Below, piece by piece: positions 1 to 8,327 of a stretch of DNA of 36,320 nt. Position numbers and translations under genes: made by a program. The first letter of the stretch is position 1. Every line of letters starts with the position of its first letter. The stretch comes from Bacillota bacterium (lineage in GTDB: Bacteria; Bacillota; Clostridia; Oscillospirales; Ethanoligenentaceae): the NCBI GenBank assembly GCA_023391535.1, contig JAEWAU010000123.1, positions 1 to 36,320 of the forward strand. The letters are read 5' to 3'. The notes beneath the pieces are model-generated. The model made no database searches. It was not told the DNA's origin and was given only the letters and a program-made list of their open reading frames with translations.

Positions 1-38
1 GGTATTCAAAAACGCATCTTTATGCTTTTTGCAATACC
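1..38. repeat. Imperfect hairpin at window edge
   Basis: GGTATT (1-6) pairs with AATACC (33-38), CAAAAA (7-12) with TTTTTG (26-31) and GCAT (14-17) with ATGC (22-25). The loop is CTTT, with single C bulges at 13 and 32. It may be the 3' end structure of whatever gene lies left of the window, but the following C-run and short T-run are a poor U-tract, so I do not call it a terminator. Confidence 0.35.
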
Positions 39-61
39 CCCTTTTCCATGCTTTCTGCCCA

Positions 62-90
62 TTGACTTTTATAATTTATCATGGTAAAAT
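62..90 (+). promoter_or_regulatory. Promoter P1 upstream of hisZ
   Basis: The -35 is TTGACT (62-67), the spacer is 17 nt, and the -10 is TAAAAT (85-90). TGG immediately before the -10 gives an extended -10. This is close to the vegetative sigma-A consensus. It lies about 155 bp upstream of hisZ and would give a long leader, which shows no T-box and no histidine-rich leader peptide. Confidence 0.55.
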
Positions 91-142
91 GATACTACGA
101 TGAATCAACGGCGCCTGTTTCTCACAAGGCGGCCGGGAGCGT

Positions 143-171
143 TTGAAAAGCACGCACTTCCTTGGTATACT
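143..171 (+). promoter_or_regulatory. Promoter P2 upstream of hisZ
   Basis: The -35 is TTGAAA (143-148), the spacer is 17 nt, and the -10 is TATACT (166-171), again preceded by TGG as an extended -10. It is the nearer and stronger of two tandem candidates and would start the his mRNA around 178, about 70 nt before hisZ. Confidence 0.65.
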
Positions 172-246
172 GGTACATAGAGGCAAAAAAACACGCGCTT
201 TGCCCGGATTTCATCGGAGGTAAGCGTACGTTCGAAGGGGAATGGT

Positions 247-1458
247 ATGGGAAGTTACGGCAGCATGGTTCCCGAGGGAATGGGCGACAAACTGTTCCGT
301 GAAAGCGAGGCGCTGCGCGACACCCAGCAGGGGCTGGCGCGGCTGTTCAAAAGCCGCGGATTCAGCGAGGTGGTTACCCCTTCGCTGGAATTTTACGACG
401 TATTCGGCGGCACCGAAACGGCGATGCCGCAGGAAATGATGTATAAGCTCATCGACGCCAAAGGGCGTATCCTCGTGCTGCGGCCGGATAATACGATGCC
501 CGTGGTACGCGTGGCCGCCACCAAGTTGCGGGAATATCAGCCGCCGCTGCGCCTGTTCTATAACCAGAACGTGTTCCGCGTCACGCCGTCCTTTTCCGGC
601 CGGCGCGACGAAATCCATCAGTGCGGCGTGGAGCTTCTGGGGGCGCAGGGCATCCGGGCCGACCTCGAAGTCATCCTCACGGCAATGGACGCGCTGCGCA
701 GCGTGGCCGGGGAATTCCGGTTCGAACTCGGAAACGTCGCCTTTTTCAAAGCGATCGTCGAGGATCTTCCGTGCGGTGCGGAGGAAAAGGAAAACCTGCG
801 CCGGTATGTGGAAACGAAAAATTACGCGGCGCTCACCGAGGCGCTGGAGGGCAGCGCCGCCGCAAACCCCGCCAGCCGCGCGCTCATCGAGCTGCCGCGT
901 CTGTTCGGCGGTTCGGAGGTCATCAGGGCCGCGCGCGCCGTCGCTCCGAACGAAGCCGCCGTTTCGAGCTTGGATTACCTCAGCGAGCTGTATTCCATGC
1001 TCTGCGGTATGGGCTTTGAAAAAACGGTGATGCTCGATCTCGGGCTCGTGCAGCAAATCCACTATTACACCGGCCTCGTGTTCCGCGGCTACCTGAAGGG
1101 CTCCGGCGAGCCGGTGCTTTCGGGCGGGCGGTACGACCGTCTGTTCGGGCGGTTCGGGGCCGATATGGCGGCCTGCGGCTTCGGTGTGAACGCGGACGCC
1201 GTATCGTCGCTGAGCGCGGAAAGCGCCAGGCCCAACCGGCCGGACGTTCTGCTTTTTTATGAGCTGCCCTTCCTCCGGCAGGCCTACGCGCGCCTGAACG
1301 AGCTGACGGAAGCGGGGCTTACGTGCGAGCTGTGCGCGTTCGGCACGCTGGAGGAGGCGGAGCGGTACGCGCGCCGCAAAGGCATTCCGCGCATAGACTG
1401 CGTGGCCGGAGAAATCCGCGTCCTTTCGGTGGCCGCAGAGCCGGAAGCCGGGTACTGA
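247..1458 (+). CDS. hisZ: ATP phosphoribosyltransferase regulatory subunit HisZ
   Basis: HisZ is the non-catalytic, class II aminoacyl-tRNA-synthetase-like subunit that activates short-form HisG in the first step of histidine synthesis. The 403-aa length fits the family. It opens with PEGMGDKL, a HisS/HisZ-like N-terminus. It carries RPDNTMPVVRVAA (about 79-91), the motif-2-like LFYNQNVFR (103-111) and SGGRYDRLFG (about 291-300). A true histidyl-tRNA synthetase would be longer, with a C-terminal anticodon-binding domain, and would not sit directly before hisG. The start is ATG 247, with GAAGGGG six bases upstream. An overlapping ATG at 242 is in another frame. It is the first gene of the his operon, downstream of two tandem promoters. 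Confidence 0.93.
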   Translation: MGSYGSMVPEGMGDKLFRESEALRDTQQGLARLFKSRGFSEVVTPSLEFYDVFGGTETAMPQEMMYKLIDAKGRILVLRPDNTMPVVRVAATKLREYQPPLRLFYNQNVFRVTPSFSGRRDEIHQCGVELLGAQGIRADLEVILTAMDALRSVAGEFRFELGNVAFFKAIVEDLPCGAEEKENLRRYVETKNYAALTEALEGSAAANPASRALIELPRLFGGSEVIRAARAVAPNEAAVSSLDYLSELYSMLCGMGFEKTVMLDLGLVQQIHYYTGLVFRGYLKGSGEPVLSGGRYDRLFGRFGADMAACGFGVNADAVSSLSAESARPNRPDVLLFYELPFLRQAYARLNELTEAGLTCELCAFGTLEEAERYARRKGIPRIDCVAGEIRVLSVAAEPEAGY

Positions 1459-1490
1459 AAGGCGGGGCGGCAATCCGCGCCCGCGAAGGG

Positions 1491-2144
1491 ATGGGGTTCG
1501 TTTTGGAAGAAACGCTGCGCATCGCCCTCACGAAGGGGCGGCTGGAACATGATACGATCGGGCTTTTCGAGCGGACGGGCTTTGACTGCACGGCTCTGCG
1601 CGAAAAAGGGCGGAAGCTGATTCTGCCCGTGCCGGAGGAGAATCTCGAAATCGTCCTCGCCAAGGCGGCGGACGTGATCACCTATGTGGAGCACGGCGTG
1701 TGCGATATAGGCATCGTCGGAAAAGATACCATCATGGAAAACGGACATAGCTTTTACGAGGTGCTCGACCTCGGCTTCGGGCGGTGCCGCTTCGCGCTGG
1801 CCGGTCCGCGGGGCAGGGATTTCTACGCTGGCTACCAGGCCAAGTGCATCGCAACCAAGTACCCGCGGGTGGCGCGCGCCTTTTTCGAGCGCAAGGGTAT
1901 GGACGTGGAGATTATCCGCATCGAGGGCTCCGTGGAGCTCGCGCCGCTGCTGGGCCTTTCGGACGCCATCGTGGACATTGTGGAGACGGGCACGACGCTT
2001 CGCGAAAACGGGCTCGAGATCATCGAGGAAATCTGCCCCATCTCCGCGCGGATGATCGTGAACATCGCGGGCATGAAACTCAAGAAAGAACGCATCGACC
2101 GGCTGCTGGCGCGGCTGGAGCAGGCAAAGGGGGATGCCCGATGA
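1491..2144 (+). CDS. hisG: ATP phosphoribosyltransferase catalytic subunit HisG (short form)
   Basis: HisG condenses ATP with PRPP to form phosphoribosyl-ATP, the committed step of histidine synthesis. At 217 aa it is the short form without the C-terminal regulatory domain, which agrees with the adjacent hisZ. RIALTKGRL (10-18) and the PRPP-binding loop DIVETGTTLRENGL (162-175) are intact. The start is uncertain. ATG 1491 has its SD-like GAAGGG directly abutting it. An in-frame TTG at 1503 has a G-rich SD-like stretch at 1491-1496 with 6-nt spacing, and would give the typical short N-terminus before IALTKGR. The frame also stays open upstream inside the 3' end of hisZ, which is not meaningful. 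It overlaps hisD by 4 nt (ATGA), implying translational coupling. Confidence 0.94.
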   Translation: MGFVLEETLRIALTKGRLEHDTIGLFERTGFDCTALREKGRKLILPVPEENLEIVLAKAADVITYVEHGVCDIGIVGKDTIMENGHSFYEVLDLGFGRCRFALAGPRGRDFYAGYQAKCIATKYPRVARAFFERKGMDVEIIRIEGSVELAPLLGLSDAIVDIVETGTTLRENGLEIIEEICPISARMIVNIAGMKLKKERIDRLLARLEQAKGDAR

Positions 2145-3442
2145 AGGTGATTGTTGCAAACGGCCAAAGCGAACGCTGCGCGCTCGCAGCCATGCGGGCG
2201 CGCAGCGCCGAGCTTGGAAACGACGTTCTGCGCGCCGCGCAGGGAATCGTGGAGGACGTGCGCGCCCGCGGGGACGCGGCGGTGCGCGACTATACGGAGC
2301 GGTTCGACGGCGTGCGGCAGGAAACGTTCGAACTGACGCCGGAGCAGATCGACGCCGCCTGCGCCGGGGTTTCGGAGAAAGTTACCGGCGCGCTGCGGCG
2401 GGCGGCCGCGAATATCCGGCGCTTCCACGAGCGGCAGAAGCAGCAGAGCTTCCTCGACGCGCAGCCAAACGGCGTGATGCTGGGGATGCGCGTGCGCGCG
2501 CTCCGGCGCGTGGGGCTTTATGTGCCCGGCGGGCGCGCGGCGTATCCTTCTTCCGTGCTGATGAACGCCATCCCCGCGCAGGTGGCGGGCGTATCGGAGC
2601 TTGTGATGGTTACGCCGCCCTCGAAGGACGGCTCCGTAAACCCGAACGTGCTTGCGGCGGCGCGCCTGGCGGGCGTATCGCGCGTGTTCGCCGCGGGCGG
2701 CGCACAGGCGGTGGCGGCCCTCGCCTACGGCACCGAAAGCATTCCGCGCGTGGATAAGATCGTGGGCCCGGGAAACGCCTATGTGGCGGCGGCCAAGCGC
2801 CTTGTGTACGGCGCCGTGGATATCGACATGATCGCCGGGCCGAGCGAAATCCTGATTGTGGCGGATCAAACGGCGGAGCCGAAATTTCTGGCGGCGGACC
2901 TGATGTCTCAGGCCGAGCACGACCCGATGGCGAGCGCTATCCTGCTCACCACCTCCAAAACCGTGGCAAACGCCGCGGCGGCGGAACTGGAACGCCAGAT
3001 GGCGGGGCTTTCGCGGCGCGATACCATCGCGCGCTCCCTCGAATCGTTTGGGGCTATCATCGTGTGCGAAAGCCTCGGCGCATGCGTGGAGATTGCAAAC
3101 GAGATTGCGCCCGAACATCTCGAACTGATGGTGGAAAACCCGATGGCCTGGCTCGGACGCGTGGAGAATGCGGGCTCTGTGTTCCTCGGCAAATATTCCC
3201 CCGAACCGCTCGGCGATTATTACGCGGGGCCGAACCATGTGCTGCCCACCGGCGGCACCGCGCGGTTCTTTTCCCCGCTTTCGGTGGACGATTTCATCAA
3301 AAAATCGAGCTTTACCTGTTTTACCAAAGAGGCGCTTCGCGAGGGCCGCGCGGATATTGTCGCGCTCGCGAACGCGGAGGGCCTTACGGCGCACGCGAAT
3401 TCCGTTTCCGTGCGTTTCGAGGATGAAAACGGCGAACAATAA
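2141..3442 (+). CDS. hisD: Histidinol dehydrogenase
   Basis: HisD is the zinc- and NAD-dependent enzyme that oxidises L-histidinol through histidinal to histidine, the last two steps of the pathway. It has 433 aa, the usual length. Visible signatures include YVPGGRAAYPSSVLMNAIPA, then GPGNAYVAAAKR, AGPSEILIVAD, APEHLELM, and the C-terminal LGDYYAGPNHVLPTGGTARF with its conserved His. The start ATG 2141 overlaps the hisG stop as ATGA and has AAGGGGG seven bases upstream. It was chosen over the longer open frame because that frame runs back through hisG. Confidence 0.96.
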   Translation: MKVIVANGQSERCALAAMRARSAELGNDVLRAAQGIVEDVRARGDAAVRDYTERFDGVRQETFELTPEQIDAACAGVSEKVTGALRRAAANIRRFHERQKQQSFLDAQPNGVMLGMRVRALRRVGLYVPGGRAAYPSSVLMNAIPAQVAGVSELVMVTPPSKDGSVNPNVLAAARLAGVSRVFAAGGAQAVAALAYGTESIPRVDKIVGPGNAYVAAAKRLVYGAVDIDMIAGPSEILIVADQTAEPKFLAADLMSQAEHDPMASAILLTTSKTVANAAAAELERQMAGLSRRDTIARSLESFGAIIVCESLGACVEIANEIAPEHLELMVENPMAWLGRVENAGSVFLGKYSPEPLGDYYAGPNHVLPTGGTARFFSPLSVDDFIKKSSFTCFTKEALREGRADIVALANAEGLTAHANSVSVRFEDENGEQ

Positions 3443-3460
3443 CCGGGAGGTTGCCGTCCT

Positions 3461-4552
3461 ATGGAAAATTCCGCAGAATCGTTCAGCCCCTATCTCAGCG
3501 AAAAGCTCCGGGAAGCAAAGCCCTACGATCCCGGGCTCAACACGGCCCGCATCCATCTCGATGCCAACGAAAGCTGCATGGAGCTTACCGATGCGATGAA
3601 AAAGAAGATTGCGGATGCGATGCTGGAACTGCATTTCAACCGCTATCCGGACGCGCTGGCCACGGAGGTCTGCGAACGGTTCGGCCTGCGCTACCGCGTG
3701 CCGCCCCGCTTCGTAACGGCGGGCAACGGCTCGGACGAGCTGCTTGCTTTGCTGTTCGGCGCCGTATGCTCCAAAGGGGATAAGGTTCTGCTCACGGAGC
3801 CGGATTTCTCCATGTACCGTGTCTACTGCAAAACGTACGAATGTGAACCGGTGATCGTAGCCAAAAACAGCGCGTTTTGTTTTGACCCCGACGAGCTGAT
3901 CGAAACGGCGAATTCCGAGCGCGTGCGGCTGATTCTGTTTTCCAACCCCTGCAATCCCACGGGGCAGGGAATCCCGCGCGAGGACGTTTTGCGCATCGTG
4001 GAAAAATCCAACTGCCTGGTGGCCGTGGACGAGGCCTATATGGATTTCTGGGATCAATCGGTTCTGGAGGCGGCCACCGCGGCGCCCAACCTGATCGTGC
4101 TGCGCACGGCGTCCAAAATCGGCTTTGCCGCAGGAAGGCTCGGTTTCGCCGTCGCCAATTCCCAGATCACCGATTGCCTGCGCGCGGTAAAATCGCCCTA
4201 TAACATCAATGCGCTCACGCAGGCGGCCGCGTGCGTCTTTTTCGGGGAGCCCGGCTATCTGGACGGCGCGGTGGACGCCATCCGCCGCTCGCGCGACCGG
4301 CTGCTGCGCGCGCTCAGGGAACTCGAGCAGGCCCATCCCAAAGCCCTGCGCGTTTACGAGACGCACACGAACTTCGTGCTTTGCCGCGTAACAGACCCGG
4401 CCGCGGTGTACGAGGCGCTTCTGGCGTTCGGCATCTCGGTGCGCCACGTGGCCGGGTGCCTGCGCATAACGGCGGGCACGGCGGAGGAAAACCGGGAGCT
4501 TGTTTCCAAGCTCGGAAAAATTCTGGAAGCCGGGGAAGAACTGCCGGAATAA
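3461..4552 (+). CDS. hisC: Histidinol-phosphate aminotransferase
   Basis: HisC is a PLP-dependent class I/II aminotransferase. It converts imidazole-acetol phosphate and glutamate to histidinol phosphate and 2-oxoglutarate. It has 363 aa. The substrate-binding N-terminus has IHLDANES, followed by FNRYPD, GNGSDEL and the Asn-containing SNPCNPTGQ. The PLP Schiff-base lysine is K219 in RTASKIGFAAGRLGF, and a distal Arg lies in HVAGCLRITAG. The SD GGGAGG (3445-3450) stands 10 nt before ATG 3461. Promiscuous activity on aromatic amino acids is known in the family, but the operon position supports the histidine role. Confidence 0.95.
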   Translation: MENSAESFSPYLSEKLREAKPYDPGLNTARIHLDANESCMELTDAMKKKIADAMLELHFNRYPDALATEVCERFGLRYRVPPRFVTAGNGSDELLALLFGAVCSKGDKVLLTEPDFSMYRVYCKTYECEPVIVAKNSAFCFDPDELIETANSERVRLILFSNPCNPTGQGIPREDVLRIVEKSNCLVAVDEAYMDFWDQSVLEAATAAPNLIVLRTASKIGFAAGRLGFAVANSQITDCLRAVKSPYNINALTQAAACVFFGEPGYLDGAVDAIRRSRDRLLRALRELEQAHPKALRVYETHTNFVLCRVTDPAAVYEALLAFGISVRHVAGCLRITAGTAEENRELVSKLGKILEAGEELPE

Positions 4553-4608
4553 GCGCGGAAGGCGCGTCGGCGGAAAGCAAAGCGAAAGCAAAAAGGAGGA
4601 AAACCGTT

Positions 4609-5184
4609 GTGCGGAACGCGACCGTAACAAGAAAGACGCTGGAAACGGATATCTCCGCCAGCCTCACGCTCGGTGGGGGCGGCTGCGATGTTTCCACAGG
4701 AATCGGATTTTTCGATCACATGCTCACGGCGCTCGTCGTGCACGCCGGGTTCAGCCTTACGCTGCGTGCCGTGGGCGATCTGGAAGTGGACGGGCACCAC
4801 ACGGTGGAGGATACGGGCATCGTGCTCGGGCAGGCGTTCGCGCAGGCGCTGGGCGAACGTTCCGGCATCGCGCGCTACGGCAGCTTTTTCATCCCCATGG
4901 ACGAAGCTCTGGCCTTCTGCTCCGTGGATGTGAGCGGCCGACCCTATCTCGTGTTCGACGACCCGTTCGGGGACGTTTCCATCGGCGCGTTCGACGCCTG
5001 CCTGGTGGAGGAATTCCTGCGCGCTTTCGCCATGAACGCGAAGATCACGCTGCACGCGCGCGTGCTCTACGGCAAAAACGCCCACCATATGGCCGAAGCC
5101 GTTTTCAAGGCGCTCGGGCACGCGCTCCGCGCGGCAAGCGAGCTCACCGGCGGGCCGGTACTATCGACGAAGGGTGTGCTCTGA
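4609..5184 (+). CDS. hisB: Imidazoleglycerol-phosphate dehydratase
   Basis: HisB dehydrates imidazole-glycerol phosphate to imidazole-acetol phosphate using two Mn ions. It has 191 aa, the single-domain form without the N-terminal HAD phosphatase of enteric HisB. Both metal-binding repeats are present: DGHHTVEDTG (61-70) and NAHHMAEAVFKALG (about 157-170). FFDHML is also conserved. The start is GTG 4609, preceded by a textbook AAGGAGG (4593-4599) with 9-nt spacing. No ATG is available in the right region. The stop abuts hisH with no gap. Because this HisB lacks the phosphatase domain, histidinol-phosphate phosphatase must be encoded elsewhere. Confidence 0.95.
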   Translation: MRNATVTRKTLETDISASLTLGGGGCDVSTGIGFFDHMLTALVVHAGFSLTLRAVGDLEVDGHHTVEDTGIVLGQAFAQALGERSGIARYGSFFIPMDEALAFCSVDVSGRPYLVFDDPFGDVSIGAFDACLVEEFLRAFAMNAKITLHARVLYGKNAHHMAEAVFKALGHALRAASELTGGPVLSTKGVL

Positions 5185-5790
5185 ATGATCGCCATCATCG
5201 ATTACAATGCCGGCAACCTGTTCAGCGTGAAAAACGCGCTGGATTACATCGGGGAGCCGTGCGTTGTGACAAACGACGCCGCCGAGCTCGAAAAGGCGGA
5301 CGCTCTGATCCTGCCCGGCGTGGGCGCGTTCCCGGCGGCCATGCGGCAGCTCGGACAAACCGGTTTGCCGGATATCCTGCGCGCCCAGATTCAAAAGAAG
5401 CCGCTTCTCGGCATCTGCCTTGGGATGCAGATACTGTTCGAGCGCAGCTTTGAGTTCGAGCCGTACGCCGGCCTCGGCTTTATTTCCGGGGAAATCCGCC
5501 GGATACCTGAAACGGGGCTCAAAATTCCGCACATGGGCTGGAACGCGCTGCGCTTTCTTACGCCATCCCCTCTGCTCGAGGGCGTGCCCGAAGGCAGCTA
5601 TTTCTATTTTGTGCATTCCTATATGGCCTTTACGGCGGACGCCAACGTCTCCGCGTACGCGGAATACGGCACGCGCGTAACGGCGATGGTCTGGGACGGC
5701 GGCAACGTGTTCGGCTCCCAGTGCCATCCGGAAAAAAGCGGCGAGCCGGGGCTTACGGTGCTGCGCAACTTCGGGAGGCTTTCCAGATGA
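5185..5790 (+). CDS. hisH: Imidazole glycerol phosphate synthase, glutaminase subunit HisH
   Basis: HisH is a class I glutamine amidotransferase that hydrolyses glutamine and channels ammonia to HisF. It has 201 aa. The catalytic triad is visible: Cys78 in GICLGMQ, and His181 and Glu183 in SQCHPEKSG. The oxyanion-strand region PGVGAF (44-49) is present. The start codon immediately follows the hisB stop, and the 3' end overlaps the hisA start by 4 nt. Tight packing of H-A-F matches the partnership of HisH with HisF. Confidence 0.96.
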   Translation: MIAIIDYNAGNLFSVKNALDYIGEPCVVTNDAAELEKADALILPGVGAFPAAMRQLGQTGLPDILRAQIQKKPLLGICLGMQILFERSFEFEPYAGLGFISGEIRRIPETGLKIPHMGWNALRFLTPSPLLEGVPEGSYFYFVHSYMAFTADANVSAYAEYGTRVTAMVWDGGNVFGSQCHPEKSGEPGLTVLRNFGRLSR

Positions 5791-6509
5791 TCGTTCTGCC
5801 CGCAATCGATATCAAAAACGGGCGCTGCGTCCGCCTGGTCCGGGGCGATTTCGTCACGGCGCATCAGGTGGCGGCGAACGCATTGCAAACGGCAGCGGGT
5901 TTCCGCGCCGCCGGGGCTTCCTGGCTGCACATGGTGGACCTCGACGGCGCAAAAACCGGAACGCGCGAAAACCGCGCGCTTATCCTTCGGGTGGCCGCGC
6001 AAAGCGGCCTGCGCGTGGAGGTGGGCGGCGGCATCCGCAGCATGGAGGATATCCGGGACTATCTCGAGCACGGCGCCGCCCGCGTCGTGCTCGGCTCCGC
6101 CGCGCTGGAAACTTCGGGCCTAGCGCGGGAGGCGGCGGCGCGGTTCGGAGTGCGCGTCGCCGTGGGCGTGGACGCGCGGGACGGCATGGTGGCCACGCAG
6201 GGCTGGCTCCATGTTTCCTCCGTTTCGTATCTCGAGTTCGCGCGCAGGATGGAACAGGATGGCGTCGGCACGCTGATCTTTACGGACATCGGGCGCGACG
6301 GGACGCTTTCCGGGCCGAATCTGGAACAGCTCCGGGCGCTTGCGGGCGCGGTTTCGTGCAATATCATCGCAAGCGGCGGCATCCGCAACCCGGAGAATAT
6401 TCAGGGGCTGCAAGGCATGGGGCTTTACGGCGTCATCTGCGGCAAATCCCTATACAGCGGCACGCTCGACCTTGGGCAGGCAATCTCCCTTGCGGGGCCG
6501 CAAAACTGA
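5787..6509 (+). CDS. hisA: ProFAR isomerase HisA
   Basis: HisA is a TIM-barrel isomerase that opens the aminoaldose ring of ProFAR to give PRFAR. It has 240 aa. The catalytic aspartates are Asp8 in LPAIDIKNGRCVRL and Asp129 in GVDARDGM. Phosphate-binding loops VGGGIRSMEDI (79-89) and SGGIRNPENI are conserved. ATG 5787 overlaps the hisH stop (ATGA), with GGGAGG eight bases upstream. The family homologue HisF lies just downstream. HisA is separated from it by a 51-nt gap, one of the larger gaps in the front half of the operon. Confidence 0.96.
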   Translation: MIVLPAIDIKNGRCVRLVRGDFVTAHQVAANALQTAAGFRAAGASWLHMVDLDGAKTGTRENRALILRVAAQSGLRVEVGGGIRSMEDIRDYLEHGAARVVLGSAALETSGLAREAAARFGVRVAVGVDARDGMVATQGWLHVSSVSYLEFARRMEQDGVGTLIFTDIGRDGTLSGPNLEQLRALAGAVSCNIIASGGIRNPENIQGLQGMGLYGVICGKSLYSGTLDLGQAISLAGPQN

Positions 6510-6560
6510 AACGATGCTCTGCGCGCAGGGCTTCCGCCGCGTTGGAGAAGGGGAACGGAT

Positions 6561-7349
6561 ATGAAAGGCAAAACGAGAAACGGGTTGGCAAGGCGCATCA
6601 TTCCCTGCCTGGATGTAGATCAAGGCCGGGTTGTAAAGGGAATCAACTTTATAGATATTCAGGATGTGGGGGACCCCGTGGAATGCGCGGCCCTTTACAA
6701 CCGGCAGGGCGCGGACGAAATCACGTTTCTGGATATCACCGCCACGAGCGGCGGGCGTGATACGATGGCGGATGTGGTGCGCCGCACCGCCAGAAAGGTA
6801 TTTGTCCCGCTCACGGTGGGCGGCGGCATCCGCACGCTCGAAGATTTCCGCCAGATTCTGCGCGCGGGGGCGGATAAGGTTTCGGTGAATTCGGCCGCGG
6901 TGCGCGATAAGGAGCTGATCTCCAGAGCCGCAGATCAGTTCGGCAGCCAGTGCGTGGTGGTGGCCATCGACGCGCGGCGCGCTCCGCAGGGCGGCTTCAC
7001 CGTCGTAATCAACGGCGGGCGCATCGATACGGGGCTCGATGCGCTCGAGTGGGCCAAGGAGGCGGAGCGCTTGGGCTGCGGTGAGATCCTGCTCACCTCC
7101 ATGGATGCGGACGGCACGAAAAACGGCTTTGATACAGAGCTGACCGACGCCGTCTGCCGGGAAGTCAATATTCCCGTCATCGCGTCCGGCGGCTGTGGCA
7201 AGCTTGCGGATTTCGCGGATGTGTTCGAGCGAACGGGCGCTGACGCGGCGCTGGCCGCCTCACTGTTCCATTACCGCGAGCTTACCATCGGGCAGGTCAA
7301 GGACTATTTAAAACAGCACGGTATCCCGGTGCGGGAACCGGCCGCGTAA
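6561..7349 (+). CDS. hisF: Imidazole glycerol phosphate synthase, cyclase subunit HisF
   Basis: HisF is the cyclase half of IGP synthase. It uses HisH-derived ammonia to convert PRFAR to IGP and AICAR. It has 262 aa, TIM-barrel type. The signature RRIIPCLDVDQGRVVKG carries the catalytic Asp18, with the second acid in VVVAIDARRAPQGG. VGGGIRTLEDF and IASGGCGKLADF are the phosphate loops. About seven extra residues (MKGKTRN) precede the usual N-terminus. ATG 6561 is supported by GAGAAGGGG upstream. HisA and HisF have diverged normally here. Confidence 0.96.
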   Translation: MKGKTRNGLARRIIPCLDVDQGRVVKGINFIDIQDVGDPVECAALYNRQGADEITFLDITATSGGRDTMADVVRRTARKVFVPLTVGGGIRTLEDFRQILRAGADKVSVNSAAVRDKELISRAADQFGSQCVVVAIDARRAPQGGFTVVINGGRIDTGLDALEWAKEAERLGCGEILLTSMDADGTKNGFDTELTDAVCREVNIPVIASGGCGKLADFADVFERTGADAALAASLFHYRELTIGQVKDYLKQHGIPVREPAA

Positions 7350-7384
7350 TCTGCCGGCGCACGGAACCGATTTGAGAACCGAAG

Positions 7385-7738
7385 GTGAAGAATACGGAAC
7401 TTTCGAAATACTTTGAAAAGGCCCCGCTCATCCCCGCCGTGGTGCAGGAGACGGGTACCGGCGAGGTGCTCATGCTCGCCTATATGAATGAGGAATCGCT
7501 GCGCCGCACGCTTGAAACCGGCACTACCTGGTTTTACAGCCGTTCGCGCCAAAAGCTGTGGCACAAGGGCGAAACCTCCGGGCATGTGCAGCGGGTGCTG
7601 CGCGTTACGGCGGATTGCGATTTGGATACGCTGCTGGTGGAAGTGGAGCAGACCGGGCCGGCCTGCCACACCGGAAACAAAACCTGCTTTTTTAACACGG
7701 TTAAGGACTTTTCAAAAGACAATCCTGCTGTAATGTGA
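7385..7738 (+). CDS. hisI: Phosphoribosyl-AMP cyclohydrolase
   Basis: This zinc enzyme opens the adenine ring of phosphoribosyl-AMP, the third step of histidine synthesis. It has 117 aa and is the stand-alone form, not fused to HisE. Zinc-ligand cysteines are Cys78, Cys94 and Cys101 in the ADCDLD and GPACHTGNKTCF segments. The motif WFYSRSRQKLWHKGETSGH is complete. The start is GTG 7385. The SD is weak (GAAG overlapping the start), and no better in-frame start exists. A 65-nt gap separates it from hisE. Confidence 0.95.
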   Translation: MKNTELSKYFEKAPLIPAVVQETGTGEVLMLAYMNEESLRRTLETGTTWFYSRSRQKLWHKGETSGHVQRVLRVTADCDLDTLLVEVEQTGPACHTGNKTCFFNTVKDFSKDNPAVM

Positions 7739-7803
7739 TAATACTTTACAGATATTAAAGGCCGGATGCGGCAAAATGCGGAACATGCAAAGGAGAAATA
7801 CGG

Positions 7804-8130
7804 ATGGACGACGTAATACAGGGCCTTTACGAGGTCGTGCTGAGCCGAAAGGAGCAGCCGGCGGAGAATTCCTATACCTGCTATCTGTTTGAAAAAGGGC
7901 TGGACAAAATATTGAAGAAAGTGGGGGAGGAAGCCTCCGAGGTCATCATCGCGGCCAAGAACGGCCGCAACGAGGATACGGTGAACGAAATAGGCGATCT
8001 TCTCTATCATCTGCTGGTACTCATGGCGCAGCAGGGAATCCGGCCGGAGGACCTACTCGCGGTTCTGGAAGAGCGCCGGAAAAAATCGGGAAATCTCAAG
8101 GCACAGCACCAGTCCGATAAGTTCAGCTAA
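7804..8130 (+). CDS. hisE: Phosphoribosyl-ATP pyrophosphatase
   Basis: HisE hydrolyses phosphoribosyl-ATP to phosphoribosyl-AMP and pyrophosphate. It is an all-alpha MazG-like NTP pyrophosphatase of 108 aa. The metal-binding helix motif KKVGEEASEVIIAAK followed by NEIGDLLYHLLVLM gives the ExxE and ExxD acid pairs. SD AAAGGAG precedes ATG 7804 at good spacing. It is the last gene of the his operon, and a strong terminator follows about 100 nt downstream. Confidence 0.95.
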   Translation: MDDVIQGLYEVVLSRKEQPAENSYTCYLFEKGLDKILKKVGEEASEVIIAAKNGRNEDTVNEIGDLLYHLLVLMAQQGIRPEDLLAVLEERRKKSGNLKAQHQSDKFS

Positions 8131-8233
8131 GGGTGCACCTTTTTTTCTACGGCAAATATGTGCACGCGCGCTTTCCATACGGGGCCGCGTGACCGGTCAC
8201 ATAGTTGGCTCCGAAAATCAAATCGAAGCGCTC

Positions 8234-8282
8234 AAAAGGCGGGACTTCACGGCCATGCGGCCGGAAAGTCCCGCCTTTTTTT
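8234..8282 (+). terminator. Rho-independent terminator of the his operon
   Basis: AAAAGGCGGGACTT (8234-8247) is perfectly complementary to AAGTCCCGCCTTTT (8266-8279). An inner GGCC/GGCC stem lies at 8251-8262, and seven Ts at 8276-8282. This is a strong + strand intrinsic terminator for hisZ-hisE that also insulates spoIIIA. Confidence 0.85.
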
Positions 8283-8303
8283 CGGCTTTTTCCGAAAAAG
8301 CCG
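8283..8303. repeat. Perfect hairpin adjoining the his terminator
   Basis: CGGCTTTTT (8283-8291) and AAAAAGCCG (8295-8303) form a 9-bp stem with a CCG loop, directly abutting the T-run of the terminator. Two more small hairpins follow in this gene-free stretch (8131-8459): CAAAGC/GCTTTG around 8314-8327 and GCGGTTTT/AAAACCGC at 8379-8404. Confidence 0.6.
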
Positions 8304-8327
8304 TCCAGGGAGCAAAGCTTCGCTTTG

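Noticed and set aside
100..180. 26-codon open frame between the two his promoters, a possible his leader peptide
   Set aside because: It has one histidine, no SD and no terminator/antiterminator pair, and the P2 promoter lies inside it.
1..246. T-box or riboswitch upstream of hisZ
   Set aside because: No T-box consensus sequence, specifier hairpin or other known aptamer core is visible.
1832..4630. A 932-codon open frame antisense to hisG-hisC, and similar long antisense frames elsewhere
   Set aside because: Compositional shadow of GC-rich coding sequence. The + strand genes here are unambiguous and the antisense translation is His/Arg/Gly-rich without family features.
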